64,000 nt of DNA from Ornithinibacillus xuwenensis (GCF_039614845.1 NZ_JBDIML010000001.1:124001-188000), one strand, 5' to 3'; positions 25,692-35,304 are shown, counted from the stretch's first letter. The notes: generated by a model not told the origin, from the letters alone. Numbers and translations: made by a program.

Positions 25692-26723
25692 TTGGCTAAC
25701 GAGCAGTCAGTTTTTCGTTTTGATTTAAATGAGTCACTTTATTTTGAAAGAGGTCAAGAAGTTGCAGAAATAATGGGAATCTCCTTAGATCCGGAAATTT
25801 CTATTCAGGAGTTTAACGATTATATCTCCATAAGAGGTGTTGTTGAATTACAAGGATCCTATCAAAAAGAGCCTTTAGTAGGTGAAGAAACTGAAGATGA
25901 TGCTTACTTGGATGGATATGATTCAAAACGCTATATGGAACGGGTGACAGATAACCACTATGGTGGGGCAGAATTCATGCATCGATTCCCAATTGAGATT
26001 ACGGTACCATCCTATCGAGTTGATAATGTTGATGATGTACTTGTAACAATTTCTGAGTTTGATTATGAGTTGCCTGAATCGAATCATTTGTGCTTACGTT
26101 CAACAATAGAGATTTATGGCATTAATAATGAAGTGGAAGAAGAAACAACGGAGGAAGCTTTTGAATCTCAAACGTTATCAAGTAATGAGGAGGAAGTATT
26201 TACTAGAGATACAGAAGATACATTTGAATTTGAAGTCAAGCATGATGTAGAATCATCTAGCTCTAGTTCTTCAGCTGAGTCTCCAGAACATTATCCGAAT
26301 ATAACGGAAGATGTTCAGAAGGATGAAGTTGAAAGTGACCGCTGGAAATTCAAGGAAAAAACACAGTCTTTTGATGAGTTCTTCCAAAAAAACAAGGAAC
26401 CAGAAGAAGTAGAAGAAGTAGAAGAAGTAGAGGTGGAATCTGTTGAATCATCATCATATTATATGGATGATGAAGCGGATGGTAGCCCTATTGAAAGTGA
26501 TGAAAGCAGAACACAAAGGGCTGATTTAACGTATCTAGCAGATATGTTTCGTGGTGGTGATGAACAGTATGCCAAGCTAAGGCTTTGTATTGTTCAAGAG
26601 AAAGATACGCTCGAATCACTAGCAGAAAAATATCAAACGTCAACCTTACTAATTCGAAATCAGAATCAGTTGGAAGATGATGATCTATCAGAAGGTCAAA
26701 TCATCTACATCCCAGTTAAATAG
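25692..26723 (+). CDS. spoVID: SpoVID, spore coat morphogenetic protein
   Basis: The start is taken as TTG 25692, behind GGGAGG; the open frame begins nine codons earlier without a ribosome site. 343 residues against about 575 in B. subtilis. The N-terminal domain 'SVFRFDLNESLYFERGQEV', then AEIMGISLDPEISIQ, is diagnostic. The middle is acidic, Ser/Glu-rich and repetitive (EEVEEVEEVE); the shortening is there. A C-terminal LysM domain spans about residues 290-343 ('EKDTLESLAEKYQTSTLLIR', ending 'GQIIYIPVK'). It helps the coat encase the forespore. Confidence 0.92.
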   Translation: MANEQSVFRFDLNESLYFERGQEVAEIMGISLDPEISIQEFNDYISIRGVVELQGSYQKEPLVGEETEDDAYLDGYDSKRYMERVTDNHYGGAEFMHRFPIEITVPSYRVDNVDDVLVTISEFDYELPESNHLCLRSTIEIYGINNEVEEETTEEAFESQTLSSNEEEVFTRDTEDTFEFEVKHDVESSSSSSSAESPEHYPNITEDVQKDEVESDRWKFKEKTQSFDEFFQKNKEPEEVEEVEEVEVESVESSSYYMDDEADGSPIESDESRTQRADLTYLADMFRGGDEQYAKLRLCIVQEKDTLESLAEKYQTSTLLIRNQNQLEDDDLSEGQIIYIPVK

Positions 26724-26742
26724 AAATGGAAATAAATTAGTA

Positions 26743-26767
26743 ACCCCTTGACTCTAAGCCAAGGGGT
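26743..26767 (+). terminator. Hairpin between spoVID and ysxE
   Basis: ACCCCTTG / CAAGGGGT stem with a 9-base loop and no T-tract. It may stabilise or attenuate the message rather than terminate it. Confidence 0.4.
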
Positions 26768-26801
26768 ATATTAATGGAAACTCAAGTTGGTGGTGAATAG
26801 C

Positions 26802-27821
26802 TTGGAATATATTAGGAGGGTACTGGAAACGTATAATATTTATCCTTTAGAGATTGATAAAATATCAAAACGTCTCTATCGAATTAAAGGACATAACCAG
26901 GTTTATGCATTAAAGAAAAGCTCCCTGACATCTGACACATTACCTTTGTGGTTAAACAATTACCAAATTGCAAACGCCCTAAATCTGGTTCATATTTTAC
27001 CAGTTTATTTGAATCGTTCTGGTGATCTTCAAACGGAACAAGATGGCGACATCTACTATTTGACACCGTGGATTCAGTCTGTAAATAGAGCGAATTCACT
27101 TGAAAAGATTTATCAGAGCTTGGGATTAATCCATGCGAAAACTAGGCAAGTCAATCGTATATCGGATAAACCACGTCAGGATATCCGGGAAAGCTTTCTT
27201 ATTTACAAGCAAAAAATGACGGATTTAAAAAAAGATTTACTTAAACATGTAGAACGATTTGAACAAAGGCACTTTATGTCACCAATTGAATTATTAGTAT
27301 GCACACAGTATCGAGATGTGGTTCATGCCTGCTATCTTCTGGATAGGCGACTTAATCAATATTTGGATCAGCTAGAAGAGCTTACGGAGTGGCGTATATG
27401 CCTGTGCCATGGAAGATTAATACCTGAACACATTCTTCAAAACGATCATACGTATTTGGTTAATTGGGAACATGCTTCCTATAAACATCCTATCGATGAC
27501 CTCACTACGCTATTAGGAGCAAATGCAATAAATTATGATGCAGAAACAAAAGATTTAATGCAAGAATTCAACCATTATATGGATGAAAATAAATTGGAGA
27601 ATCATGAGCTGAATTTACTAGGCATATATTTACTTGATCCAACTGCATACATCACTTTGATAGATCAATTTACAAGTACAGCTTCAGAGAAATCTATGAT
27701 AGAACAAGTAGTACAGATACAACGATTGCATCGACAGCTTCTATTCGGAGTGCAATTTTCAGAACATATTACGGCTGAGTATGAAATGCTTTCATTTGAT
27801 GAGAGCAGCAGTGATGCTTAA
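26802..27821 (+). CDS. ysxE: YsxE, CotS-family spore coat protein
   Basis: The start is taken as TTG 26802, after GGTGGTGA; 339 residues. The protein has the shape of an aminoglycoside-phosphotransferase/choline-kinase-like fold: 'YRIKGHNQVYALKKSS' (small lobe, Lys), the middle 'WRICLCHGRLIPEHILQN' in place of the catalytic 'HGDLH..N' loop, and 'YLVNWEHASYKHPIDDLTTL' in place of the 'DFE.A..g....DLA' metal loop. The second loop has Asn-Trp-Glu where active kinases have Asp-(Phe/Trp)-Glu. YsxE guides coat encasement with SpoVID in B. subtilis and follows it there too. Confidence 0.9.
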   Translation: MEYIRRVLETYNIYPLEIDKISKRLYRIKGHNQVYALKKSSLTSDTLPLWLNNYQIANALNLVHILPVYLNRSGDLQTEQDGDIYYLTPWIQSVNRANSLEKIYQSLGLIHAKTRQVNRISDKPRQDIRESFLIYKQKMTDLKKDLLKHVERFEQRHFMSPIELLVCTQYRDVVHACYLLDRRLNQYLDQLEELTEWRICLCHGRLIPEHILQNDHTYLVNWEHASYKHPIDDLTTLLGANAINYDAETKDLMQEFNHYMDENKLENHELNLLGIYLLDPTAYITLIDQFTSTASEKSMIEQVVQIQRLHRQLLFGVQFSEHITAEYEMLSFDESSSDA

Positions 27822-28006
27822 ATCCATTTCAAATAAAAGGCAATAAATAAGAATCCAATTAATAGGGTTAATAATACATCAAACGTTGTTGGAATAAGAA
27901 TCGTTCGTATTAGTTGGAATATAAGAATTGGTAATGTTACCGTTTCAGCTATGAATAAACATTTTTTTGCCCATGGTGGTAAACGATAGCGATAATATCG
28001 AGCCAT
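27818..28006 (-). CDS. Small membrane protein, unknown
   Basis: 62 residues from ATG 28006, behind TTGAGGTGATT. A basic start (ARYYRYRLPPWAKK) precedes two hydrophobic helices (about 18-38 and 43-60). Convergent with ysxE, overlapping its end by four bases, and divergent from valS. The family is not recognised. The good ribosome site and clean frame support expression. Confidence 0.55.
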   Translation of the reverse strand: MARYYRYRLPPWAKKCLFIAETVTLPILIFQLIRTILIPTTFDVLLTLLIGFLFIAFYLKWI

Positions 28007-28159
28007 AAATAATCACCTCAACTTTTCACCAAGCGTTTCTTTTTGTAATACTATATGTATAAACCTAGTTGTTTTGTGCAATGATTCAATTAATAGTTGC
28101 TTTTATAAATGAAATTGGCTAAAATATAAAAATAACTAATAATCGATTATAAAAAGAAG

Positions 28160-28412
28160 CAAATGATAGGGAAGAGTACAGAATATTTGCCTTAAAGAGA
28201 GGAAAACAGTTGGTGAGAGTTTTCTAGGTGGAATTTTTGGAAGGTCGCCCTTAATGCAGCTACTCTGAACCTGAACGTTCTAGTAGGAGTATGCCGGTTC
28301 ATGACCGTTATCAAGCAATGAGTGTGCAGGTATTACGTATACCTGTAAACAAAGGTGGTACCACGGAAAATATGCCCTTTTCGTCCTTTTTCTAGGATGA
28401 AAAGGGCTTTTA
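28160..28412 (+). promoter_or_regulatory. T-box riboswitch leader of valS
   Basis: The leader opens with a GGGAAGAGTAC-like start, has GGTGAGAG in stem I and the invariant T-box AAAGGTGGTACCACGG (28351-28366). It ends in a terminator (GCCCTTTTCGTCC paired with GGATGAAAAGGGC, then T). GTT at 28277-28279, in GAACGTTC before AGTAGGAG, is a plausible valine specifier codon; I could not fold the stem to confirm. Uncharged tRNA-Val would bind and favour the antiterminator. Confidence 0.92.
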
Positions 28413-28433
28413 TATTTTAGGGAGGTTTATTGT

Positions 28434-31079
28434 ATGGAAGAAAAAGAAAATACGACTTTACCGCCAAAGTATGATCCGCAAGCAGTAGAGAAAGGTCGCT
28501 ATAAGTTTTGGTTAGAGGGTAAATATTTTGAAGCAACAGGAGATCTGGATAAGGAGCCGTTCTCTATTGTTATTCCGCCTCCAAATGTAACTGGTAGGCT
28601 ACATCTTGGGCATGCATGGGACACAACCATGCAGGATACTATTTCACGTATGAAGCGAATGCAGGGATATGATGTATTATGGCTTCCAGGAATGGATCAT
28701 GCTGGTATTGCTACTCAAGCCAAAGTTGAAGCAAGACTTAAAGAAGATGGAACAAATCGTTATGAATTAGGTAGAGAGAAGTTCCTTGAGAAGGCTTGGG
28801 ATTGGAAGGAAGAATATGCTGATTTTATCCGTTCCCAATGGGAAAAGCTTGGTCTTGGATTAGACTATTCTAGAGAGCGTTTTACCCTAGATGAAGGACT
28901 GTCAGATGCTGTTAAAGAAGTTTTTGTTTCCCTGTATGAGAAGGGGCTAATTTACCGTGGTGAATACATCATTAATTGGGACCCAGAGACGAAAACAGCT
29001 TTATCAGATATAGAGGTAATTTACAAAGAGGTTACAGGTAATTTTTATCACCTGAAATATCCGATTAAAGATAGTAATGAAACAATTGAAATTGCTACTA
29101 CACGTCCAGAAACCATGCTTGGAGATACAGCAGTAGCTGTACATCCTAAGGATGAGCGATATAGCCACTTAGTCGGTAAAACAATTGTCTTACCGATAAC
29201 AGGCCGAGAAATCAAAATAGTAGCCGATGATTATGTTGATCGTGAATTTGGTTCCGGAGCTGTAAAAATTACACCTGCACATGATCCAAATGATTTTGAA
29301 ATTGGAAACCGCCATAATCTAGAACGAATTCTTGTTATGAATGAAGACGGGACAATGAACGAGAATGCTGGCAAATATAAAGGTATGGATCGTTTTGAAT
29401 GTCGTAAACAAATTGTTCAAGATTTAGAGGACATGGGTGTGTTGTTTAAAATCGAGGAGCATATTCATCAGGTTGGACACTCTGAAAGAAGTGGCGCGGT
29501 TGTCGAACCATATCTATCGACTCAATGGTTTGTTAAGATGCAACCTTTGGCAGATGCTGCTTTAGATATGCAAAACACGGAAGAGCGCATTAACTTTGTT
29601 CCGAAACGATTTGAGCAAACGTATTTTAATTGGATGGAGAATATACGTGATTGGTGTATTAGTCGTCAATTATGGTGGGGACACCGAATACCTGCTTGGT
29701 ACCATAAGGAGACGAAGGAATTATATGTTGGAAAAGAAGCCCCCCTAGATATCGAGAACTGGGAACAAGATGAGGATGTTCTTGATACATGGTTCTCCAG
29801 TGCTTTATGGCCATTTTCTACGATGGGCTGGCCAGATGAAGAATCAGAGGATCTAAAGCGTTATTTCCCTACTGACGTATTAATTACTGGTTATGATATT
29901 ATATTCTTCTGGGTAGCACGTATGATTTTCCAATCGAAAGAATTTACGGGTAAACGCCCGTTCAAGGATGTATTACTTCATGGATTAATTCGCGATGAGC
30001 AAGGGCGTAAATTTAGTAAATCACTTGGTAATGGTGTTGACCCGATGGATGTTATCGATAAATACGGTGCAGATTCTTTGCGCTATTTCTTGTTAACTGG
30101 TTCATCTCCAGGGCAAGATATGCGTTTCTATTGGGAAAAGGTAGAATCAACCTGGAACTTTGCCAATAAGATTTGGAATGCCTCTCGTTTCTCTTTAATG
30201 AATATGGAAGGATTCACTTACGAAGATATTGATTTATCTGGTGAGCTTTCGTTAGCAGATAAATGGATATTAACGAGATTAAATGAAACAATTGAACAAG
30301 TTACCAAAAATACGAATAAATATGAATTTGGTGAAGCGGGTCGTCACCTTCATAATTTCATTTGGGATGAATTATGTGATTGGTATATCGAAATGGCAAA
30401 GCTTCCACTATATGGTGAAGACGAAGCGGCTAAGAAAACAACTCGCTCTGTTCTGGCATATGTGTTAGACCATACAATGCGACTGTTACATCCTTATATG
30501 CCATTCATCACAGAAGAAATTTGGCAAAAGCTTCCACATCAAGGTGATTCTATCACAATTGCTAAATGGCCAGAAGTACGTCAAGATTTCCATGATGAAA
30601 AAGCAGCAGAAGAGATGAAGCGTTTGGTTTCCATCATTAAATCAGTACGTAATATCCGTGCTGAAGTAGATACACCGATGTCGAAGCAAATAAAGCTGTT
30701 AATTAAAGGTAGCGATCAGCAAGTTGTTGACGAGTTAGAAACAAATCGTGGCTATATCGAGCGTTTTTGTAATCCAAGTGAATTAACGATTGCGACAGAT
30801 TTAGAGGCTCCTGAGAAAGCAATGACGGCTGTCGTAACTGGTGCTGAAATCTTCTTACCACTTGAAGGATTAATTGATTTTGATAAAGAAATTGCTCGTT
30901 TGCAAAAAGAGTTAGACAAGTGGAGTAAGGAAGTAGAGCGTGTACAGAAAAAGTTACAAAACCAAGGGTTTGTTTCGAAAGCTCCGCAAGCAGTAGTTGA
31001 TGAAGAAAAGAAAAAAGAACAAGACTATCTAGATAAACGGGCAAAGGTTAAGGCACGCCTTAACGAGTTAAATGGATAG
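28434..31079 (+). CDS. valS: Valyl-tRNA synthetase
   Basis: 881 residues from ATG 28434, behind AGGGAGG. Class I signatures: HLGH in 'PPNVTGRLHLGHAWD' and 'KFSKS' near residue 527. The CP1 editing domain is present ('ATTRPETMLGDTAVAVHP'), as are the anticodon-binding domain and the C-terminal coiled-coil arm ('EIARLQKELDKWSKEVERVQ'). Length and architecture match the family. Controlled by the T-box leader directly upstream. Confidence 0.98.
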   Translation: MEEKENTTLPPKYDPQAVEKGRYKFWLEGKYFEATGDLDKEPFSIVIPPPNVTGRLHLGHAWDTTMQDTISRMKRMQGYDVLWLPGMDHAGIATQAKVEARLKEDGTNRYELGREKFLEKAWDWKEEYADFIRSQWEKLGLGLDYSRERFTLDEGLSDAVKEVFVSLYEKGLIYRGEYIINWDPETKTALSDIEVIYKEVTGNFYHLKYPIKDSNETIEIATTRPETMLGDTAVAVHPKDERYSHLVGKTIVLPITGREIKIVADDYVDREFGSGAVKITPAHDPNDFEIGNRHNLERILVMNEDGTMNENAGKYKGMDRFECRKQIVQDLEDMGVLFKIEEHIHQVGHSERSGAVVEPYLSTQWFVKMQPLADAALDMQNTEERINFVPKRFEQTYFNWMENIRDWCISRQLWWGHRIPAWYHKETKELYVGKEAPLDIENWEQDEDVLDTWFSSALWPFSTMGWPDEESEDLKRYFPTDVLITGYDIIFFWVARMIFQSKEFTGKRPFKDVLLHGLIRDEQGRKFSKSLGNGVDPMDVIDKYGADSLRYFLLTGSSPGQDMRFYWEKVESTWNFANKIWNASRFSLMNMEGFTYEDIDLSGELSLADKWILTRLNETIEQVTKNTNKYEFGEAGRHLHNFIWDELCDWYIEMAKLPLYGEDEAAKKTTRSVLAYVLDHTMRLLHPYMPFITEEIWQKLPHQGDSITIAKWPEVRQDFHDEKAAEEMKRLVSIIKSVRNIRAEVDTPMSKQIKLLIKGSDQQVVDELETNRGYIERFCNPSELTIATDLEAPEKAMTAVVTGAEIFLPLEGLIDFDKEIARLQKELDKWSKEVERVQKKLQNQGFVSKAPQAVVDEEKKKEQDYLDKRAKVKARLNELNG

Positions 31080-31090
31080 CGACAAAATAA

Positions 31091-31127
31091 ACCTGGATGC
31101 ATGATTTAAGCATCCAGGCTTATTTTG
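31091..31127. terminator. Terminator between valS and the convergent ATP-grasp genes
   Basis: CCTGGATGC / GCATCCAGG stem with a 9-base loop, then CTTATTTT. It overlaps the end of the minus-strand ATP-grasp frame. Confidence 0.75.
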
Positions 31128-31972
31128 GTTTTAATAAAAGAAATATATCGTTCAACAATATTGATGTCACTTACAGCGCTTAATGTTCTTGATCCTACTA
31201 CATCCTCTATCTCATTAAATAATAATTCATCCTCAGGACTAAATAAAAAGTCAATACCCACCAAACCAAATTCAAAATGGTGAATTATGGTTCGGACGAT
31301 CTTTTCTTCAGTTGGATTTAGTTCATACCAAATTGCTTTTCCACCAAGTTTATAATTGGACCTGAAATCATCGTTGCTTTCTCGTAATACAGCACCAATT
31401 ATTTCATTTCCAATGACGAAAACTCTTAAATCCTTTCCTAGCTGTACATTGGTAGACTGAATGACATACTCTACGGCAGAACTGCTCTCGAAAAAGGTAT
31501 GCCAATGTTCTAAGGTTTTGATAATATAAACCTGCTTTCCTCCTCTACCCGAAACTTCTTTTATGACGAATGGATAAGACATAGGTGGTGCTTTAGTTAG
31601 ATTTTTATGCATGGCGAAGTATGTATCTACCATTGGGATCCCAAGCTTGGCAATTTCATAATAGGTTTTTCCTTTATGATTGCATATGTCTGCTACTTTA
31701 GAAGAGTTGAACACAGCAATTCCCAATTGCTCTAACTGTATACTAAGCAGTGGCTCGATTGTACGTACTATGGAAAATTCTGGTAAGGTAACCTTCCTAT
31801 TGTTCACAAGTAGCATATGCTTATTTTCGCGTATTCCTATTGTTAGCTTTTCACGCAGTACTAATTCAATCTGTAAATCCTGTTTATTTGCTTCTTCTAT
31901 ATACCAATTGATGTACGACTCGTTTTCATTAGCATCTTGTTCACTGTATATAAGCCATCCCTTATGTTTCAT
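31106..31972 (-). CDS. ATP-grasp (RimK-like) ligase, second of a tandem pair
   Basis: 288 residues. Fold marks: a pre-ATP domain with 'IEPLLSIQLEQLGIAVFNSS', an ATP-grasp 'YPFVIKEVSGRGGKQVYII' (phosphate-binding loop), 'GKDLRVFVIGNEIIGAVLRE' and 'NYKLGGKAIWYEL'. The final metal motif reads 'LLFNEIEDVVGSRTL', giving Glu-Ile-Glu instead of the usual Glu-x-Asn. The family joins a carboxylate to an amine with ATP. The substrate is unknown. It overlaps its upstream partner by four bases. Confidence 0.8.
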   Translation of the reverse strand: MKHKGWLIYSEQDANENESYINWYIEEANKQDLQIELVLREKLTIGIRENKHMLLVNNRKVTLPEFSIVRTIEPLLSIQLEQLGIAVFNSSKVADICNHKGKTYYEIAKLGIPMVDTYFAMHKNLTKAPPMSYPFVIKEVSGRGGKQVYIIKTLEHWHTFFESSSAVEYVIQSTNVQLGKDLRVFVIGNEIIGAVLRESNDDFRSNYKLGGKAIWYELNPTEEKIVRTIIHHFEFGLVGIDFLFSPEDELLFNEIEDVVGSRTLSAVSDINIVERYISFIKTKISLDA

Positions 31973-32871
31973 CGTGTTCCCTCATTGTTAACTTTAGATA
32001 TGATATATTCCATTATCGCATCAGCTGCATTTACACCAGTACAGTCCAATAGATTACGTATATGGGCATTTGAATTGATCTCACAAACAATATAACTACC
32101 ATTTGATCCGAATAATAAATCAACGCCACAAAAGTCAGCCCCAATTGCCTTAGCCGCTGCAATGGCGACTTGTTCTGCCTTGGCATCAGGAACATAGGCT
32201 TCCATTTTCCCTCCAGCAGTTACATTTGCTCGGAAATCATTGCTGGCTGTTCGTTTCATCGCGGCTACAACTTTTTCTCCAACTACTTGCAACCGTAAAT
32301 CCTTTCCTTCACTAGAAGAAATAAATTCCTGAAACATAAAGGGTCTCCCGTAAAGCTCCATTACTTTTTGCTCTAATTCTTCTATTGAATGGACTAAATA
32401 CACCTGTTCACCAAATGATCCAAAGGATTCCTTGACAATCATTGGTAAACCTAGTTGATGTACAATTGCATCTAGGTTTGGTAGTTGTTTTTCAGAGCGA
32501 TGATAAAAAACCTTTGGTGCGACAATTGTTTGTGGAATTGGTAAACTCGCCATTGCTAACAGCTGGTAAGTTGCAATTTTATCATCACTTATTTCGATAA
32601 CCCTCGAGCTGTTAAATACTGGTATTCCTAATAATTCTAATTGTTTAGCTAAATAAATGTCCTTATCTGTAAAAACGACATAATCAGGTAATTCATACAC
32701 TGATAATAACGCTGCATCTTTTGAACTCAATGAAGCAAGTAATTCATTATTTTTAATAATACTAGTTTTAGAATGGTGCTTACTTGCTGAGTCTTGCAGC
32801 ATTTCAGCAAAATCAAGAAATTTCTCACCTGGTAAATTCCCATTATAGATAATCCAACCATATGTATTCAA
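31969..32871 (-). CDS. ATP-grasp (RimK-like) ligase, first of a tandem pair
   Basis: 300 residues, paralogous to the next gene: 'LAKQLELLGIPVFNSSRVIE', 'LPMIVKESFGSFGEQVYLV', 'GKDLRLQVVGEKVVAAMKR', 'NDFRANVTAGGKMEAYV' and a canonical metal site 'IVCEINSNAHIRNL' (Glu-x-Asn). It belongs with RimK/LysX-type carboxylate-amine ligases. The pair is transcribed away from folC from a 63-base intergenic gap. B. subtilis has no such genes between valS and folC, so this is a lineage-specific insertion. The joint substrate may be a peptide or an amino acid. Confidence 0.82.
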   Translation of the reverse strand: MNTYGWIIYNGNLPGEKFLDFAEMLQDSASKHHSKTSIIKNNELLASLSSKDAALLSVYELPDYVVFTDKDIYLAKQLELLGIPVFNSSRVIEISDDKIATYQLLAMASLPIPQTIVAPKVFYHRSEKQLPNLDAIVHQLGLPMIVKESFGSFGEQVYLVHSIEELEQKVMELYGRPFMFQEFISSSEGKDLRLQVVGEKVVAAMKRTASNDFRANVTAGGKMEAYVPDAKAEQVAIAAAKAIGADFCGVDLLFGSNGSYIVCEINSNAHIRNLLDCTGVNAADAIMEYIISKVNNEGTR

Positions 32872-32934
32872 TTGACGAATTCCTTTCTCTATATGCTATA
32901 CTGTTTTCTAATTGATAGAAAAGATGGTGGTTGT

Positions 32935-34224
32935 ATGTTTTACAGTCTAGAAGAGGTGCAGGTTTTTTTTGATGAAAGAAAGCTTTTTGGTATAAAACCT
33001 GGCTTAGACCGGATGGTCCAATTATTAGCCTCACAACAAAACCCTGAAAAGAATTTTAAATCCATTCATATAGCTGGTACAAATGGAAAAGGTTCTACTG
33101 TAACTTACTTGAAGGATTCACTAAAAGCAAATCATTATCGGGTAGGCGTATTCACGTCACCTAGCTTAGATGGGTTAACTGGCCATATAATGATAGATGA
33201 TCGACCAATAAGTGAAGAACAATTTTTGTCGTTACTCAATCAATTACTCCCAACTATTCAACAGCTTGATAATATTCAAATGCATGCAACTGAGTTTGAG
33301 ATATTAACAGTTATTGCGTTTATGTATTTTAGTGAGGCAGTTGATATTGCCTTAATTGAAGCTGGAATGGGCGGTCGCGAAGATTCGACAAACTGTATTG
33401 TTCCAATATTATCTATTATAACAAATATTGAGAAGGACCACGCGCAATTTTTAGGAGATACCATTGAGAAGATAGCTTATCAAAAAGCAGGGATTATGAA
33501 GCAAAATGTTCCGACTGTTTTAGGAAACGTCCATGATGTTTGTTTGCCAATTATTTATCAAGAAGCAAAGCTTAAACAAGCTAAAGTCTACCAGTTACAC
33601 CGAGAATATGAATATTGTAACGTTCAATCTAACCTTAATGGGAATTATTTTAATTGGCTTTTTGCAGAACAAAGCTTGCGTGTAACACTTCAAATGCAAG
33701 GATTTCATCAGATAGAGAATGCTTCAACCGCACTAATGGCAATGGTAATAATAGAACAAGTTGGATTTCCTATTAACTGGGAGAAGGTATTACGAGCAAT
33801 GAGTACCTCGCAAATTGCAGGGAGATTTGAAAGACTACTTCAATATCCGTGTGTTTGGATAGATGGTGCACATAATCTAGCAGGCATGAATGCATTTTTA
33901 CATACTACTCGTGAATTATCTATAAAGCAAAGGAAACATCTCGTTTTTGCTGGTTTTCACGATAAGGAACTAGTTCAGATGATAGAATTAGCAATTCCTT
34001 ATTTTGATTCCATCATTCTTACTACCTTTGACCATCCAAGAGCAGAGGATGCTACAAGATTAGCGAATCATATACATTCGAGCAAGATTAGTGTTTCAAC
34101 AAATTGGCAAAAGCTCATAAACGAATTTGGCAACGAATACAATAATGACTGCTATTTTTTTGCAGGGTCATTACATTTTATTGGTATGGTTAGAGCTTAT
34201 GTGCTCACAGAAAATATTAATTAG
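32935..34224 (+). CDS. folC: Folylpolyglutamate synthase / dihydrofolate synthase
   Basis: Mur-ligase family enzyme that adds glutamate to folates. The start is ATG 32935, after GATGGTGG; the open frame runs 21 codons further up into the divergent promoter region. 429 residues. 'HIAGTNGKGSTVTYLKDSL' P-loop near residue 45, 'VGVFTSPSLDGLTGHIMID', 'ALIEAGMGGREDSTN', 'TNIEKDHAQFLGDTIEKIAY' and the C-terminal 'VWIDGAHNLAGMNAF'. All are conserved in the family. Confidence 0.95.
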   Translation: MFYSLEEVQVFFDERKLFGIKPGLDRMVQLLASQQNPEKNFKSIHIAGTNGKGSTVTYLKDSLKANHYRVGVFTSPSLDGLTGHIMIDDRPISEEQFLSLLNQLLPTIQQLDNIQMHATEFEILTVIAFMYFSEAVDIALIEAGMGGREDSTNCIVPILSIITNIEKDHAQFLGDTIEKIAYQKAGIMKQNVPTVLGNVHDVCLPIIYQEAKLKQAKVYQLHREYEYCNVQSNLNGNYFNWLFAEQSLRVTLQMQGFHQIENASTALMAMVIIEQVGFPINWEKVLRAMSTSQIAGRFERLLQYPCVWIDGAHNLAGMNAFLHTTRELSIKQRKHLVFAGFHDKELVQMIELAIPYFDSIILTTFDHPRAEDATRLANHIHSSKISVSTNWQKLINEFGNEYNNDCYFFAGSLHFIGMVRAYVLTENIN

Positions 34225-34340
34225 TACCATGCACTTTATGTAGAAATAAATGGTTTTGCTGCTGACAATATTCGCCTTACTTTTCAATTTCCCTATGCTA
34301 GAGTTAAACAAACAATTCTAGCAAAGTGGGGGAACAACAT

Positions 34341-35279
34341 ATGTCTGCAAAAAAACCGATAGTTGTAAGAATCGATGGAAAAAAAACGAAGAATCACGCT
34401 AGTAAAAATAATAGCTTAGAAGAAGAAAAGCGTGCAACAAGAGAACAAGCTGCGGCCGCAGAAGAATCGAGTGATAATAGAATTCATACCTTTGCTAGAG
34501 AGTATGATCCTTCTTTAATGCTTTCGAAGTCACATGCAACCAAGAATGGTAACTTGAACATCTTTAAACCAATCCTGATTGCGATTATTTCTGCTATCAT
34601 TATTGGCTCTATCATGGGATTTGTCATGTTAAAAATAATAGTTAACTTTGATAATGATCTAAACAATAATCCTACAGTTGCTACAGCTGATGCTGATAAA
34701 GACGCGAGTGAAAAGAATGGAATAGCCAATGGTTCAGAAGGCTCCCTGTATAAAATTGATACAACATCTGCCTTTGTATTACAAGGTGGAGTGTTCTCTG
34801 AAAAAGCAAATGCGGAGACAGAATCAACAAAATTCATTGAAGCAGGATATGATCCTGTAATTTGGGAAAGGGATAGTCAATTCTATCTCTTAGTAGGAAT
34901 TGGAAATACCAAAGAAGACGTACTTCAAGTTGGGGAATCGCTTCAAAGTAGTGGTATTGAAGTGTATGCAAAAGAATGGCAAGTAGCAGAAACTGAAGTA
35001 ACACTTACAGAGGAAGAGCATAATTGGATTCATTCATTCCAAGAAAAATGGAATGCTTCCTTAGAGGATGGAAGTTCGGAACAAATCTTAAGTGATTGGA
35101 AACAATTCCTTAAAACGGCACCTGATCAATCTAACGCTTTTAATACATTTGTGAAAAGCTTAGAGGATAACGTAAATAATTTGTCGGGAGAAAGTAAACA
35201 TGAAGTTCGTTATACGCTATTAACCTTCTGGAATCAATATGCTTCCTTCATTAATAATAGCGTTAAGGATACAGAATAA
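34341..35279 (+). CDS. spoIIB: SpoIIB-like membrane protein with a SPOR-type domain
   Basis: 312 residues from ATG 34341, behind GTGGGGG. A charged cytoplasmic N-terminus of about 75 residues precedes one membrane helix (about 77-103, 'ILIAIISAIIIGSIMGFVML'). Then come a Ser/Asp-rich linker and a SPOR-like repeat near residues 140-220 ('AFVLQGGVFSEKANAETEST' ... 'QFYLLVGIGNTKEDV' ... 'GIEVYAKEW'). The position after folC is that of spoIIB in B. subtilis, where it aids septal peptidoglycan thinning during engulfment. Sequence similarity is low, so the symbol rests mainly on architecture and place. Confidence 0.65.
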   Translation: MSAKKPIVVRIDGKKTKNHASKNNSLEEEKRATREQAAAAEESSDNRIHTFAREYDPSLMLSKSHATKNGNLNIFKPILIAIISAIIIGSIMGFVMLKIIVNFDNDLNNNPTVATADADKDASEKNGIANGSEGSLYKIDTTSAFVLQGGVFSEKANAETESTKFIEAGYDPVIWERDSQFYLLVGIGNTKEDVLQVGESLQSSGIEVYAKEWQVAETEVTLTEEEHNWIHSFQEKWNASLEDGSSEQILSDWKQFLKTAPDQSNAFNTFVKSLEDNVNNLSGESKHEVRYTLLTFWNQYASFINNSVKDTE

Positions 35280-35304
35280 TTATTAAAAAAATATTTTATA
35301 TACT

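Noticed and set aside
31106..32871. Graspetide (RiPP) biosynthesis locus
   Set aside because: Two ATP-grasp enzymes prompted the idea, but I see no precursor peptide frame with core repeats within the 63-base divergent gap or the flanks, and no transporter or protease next to them.
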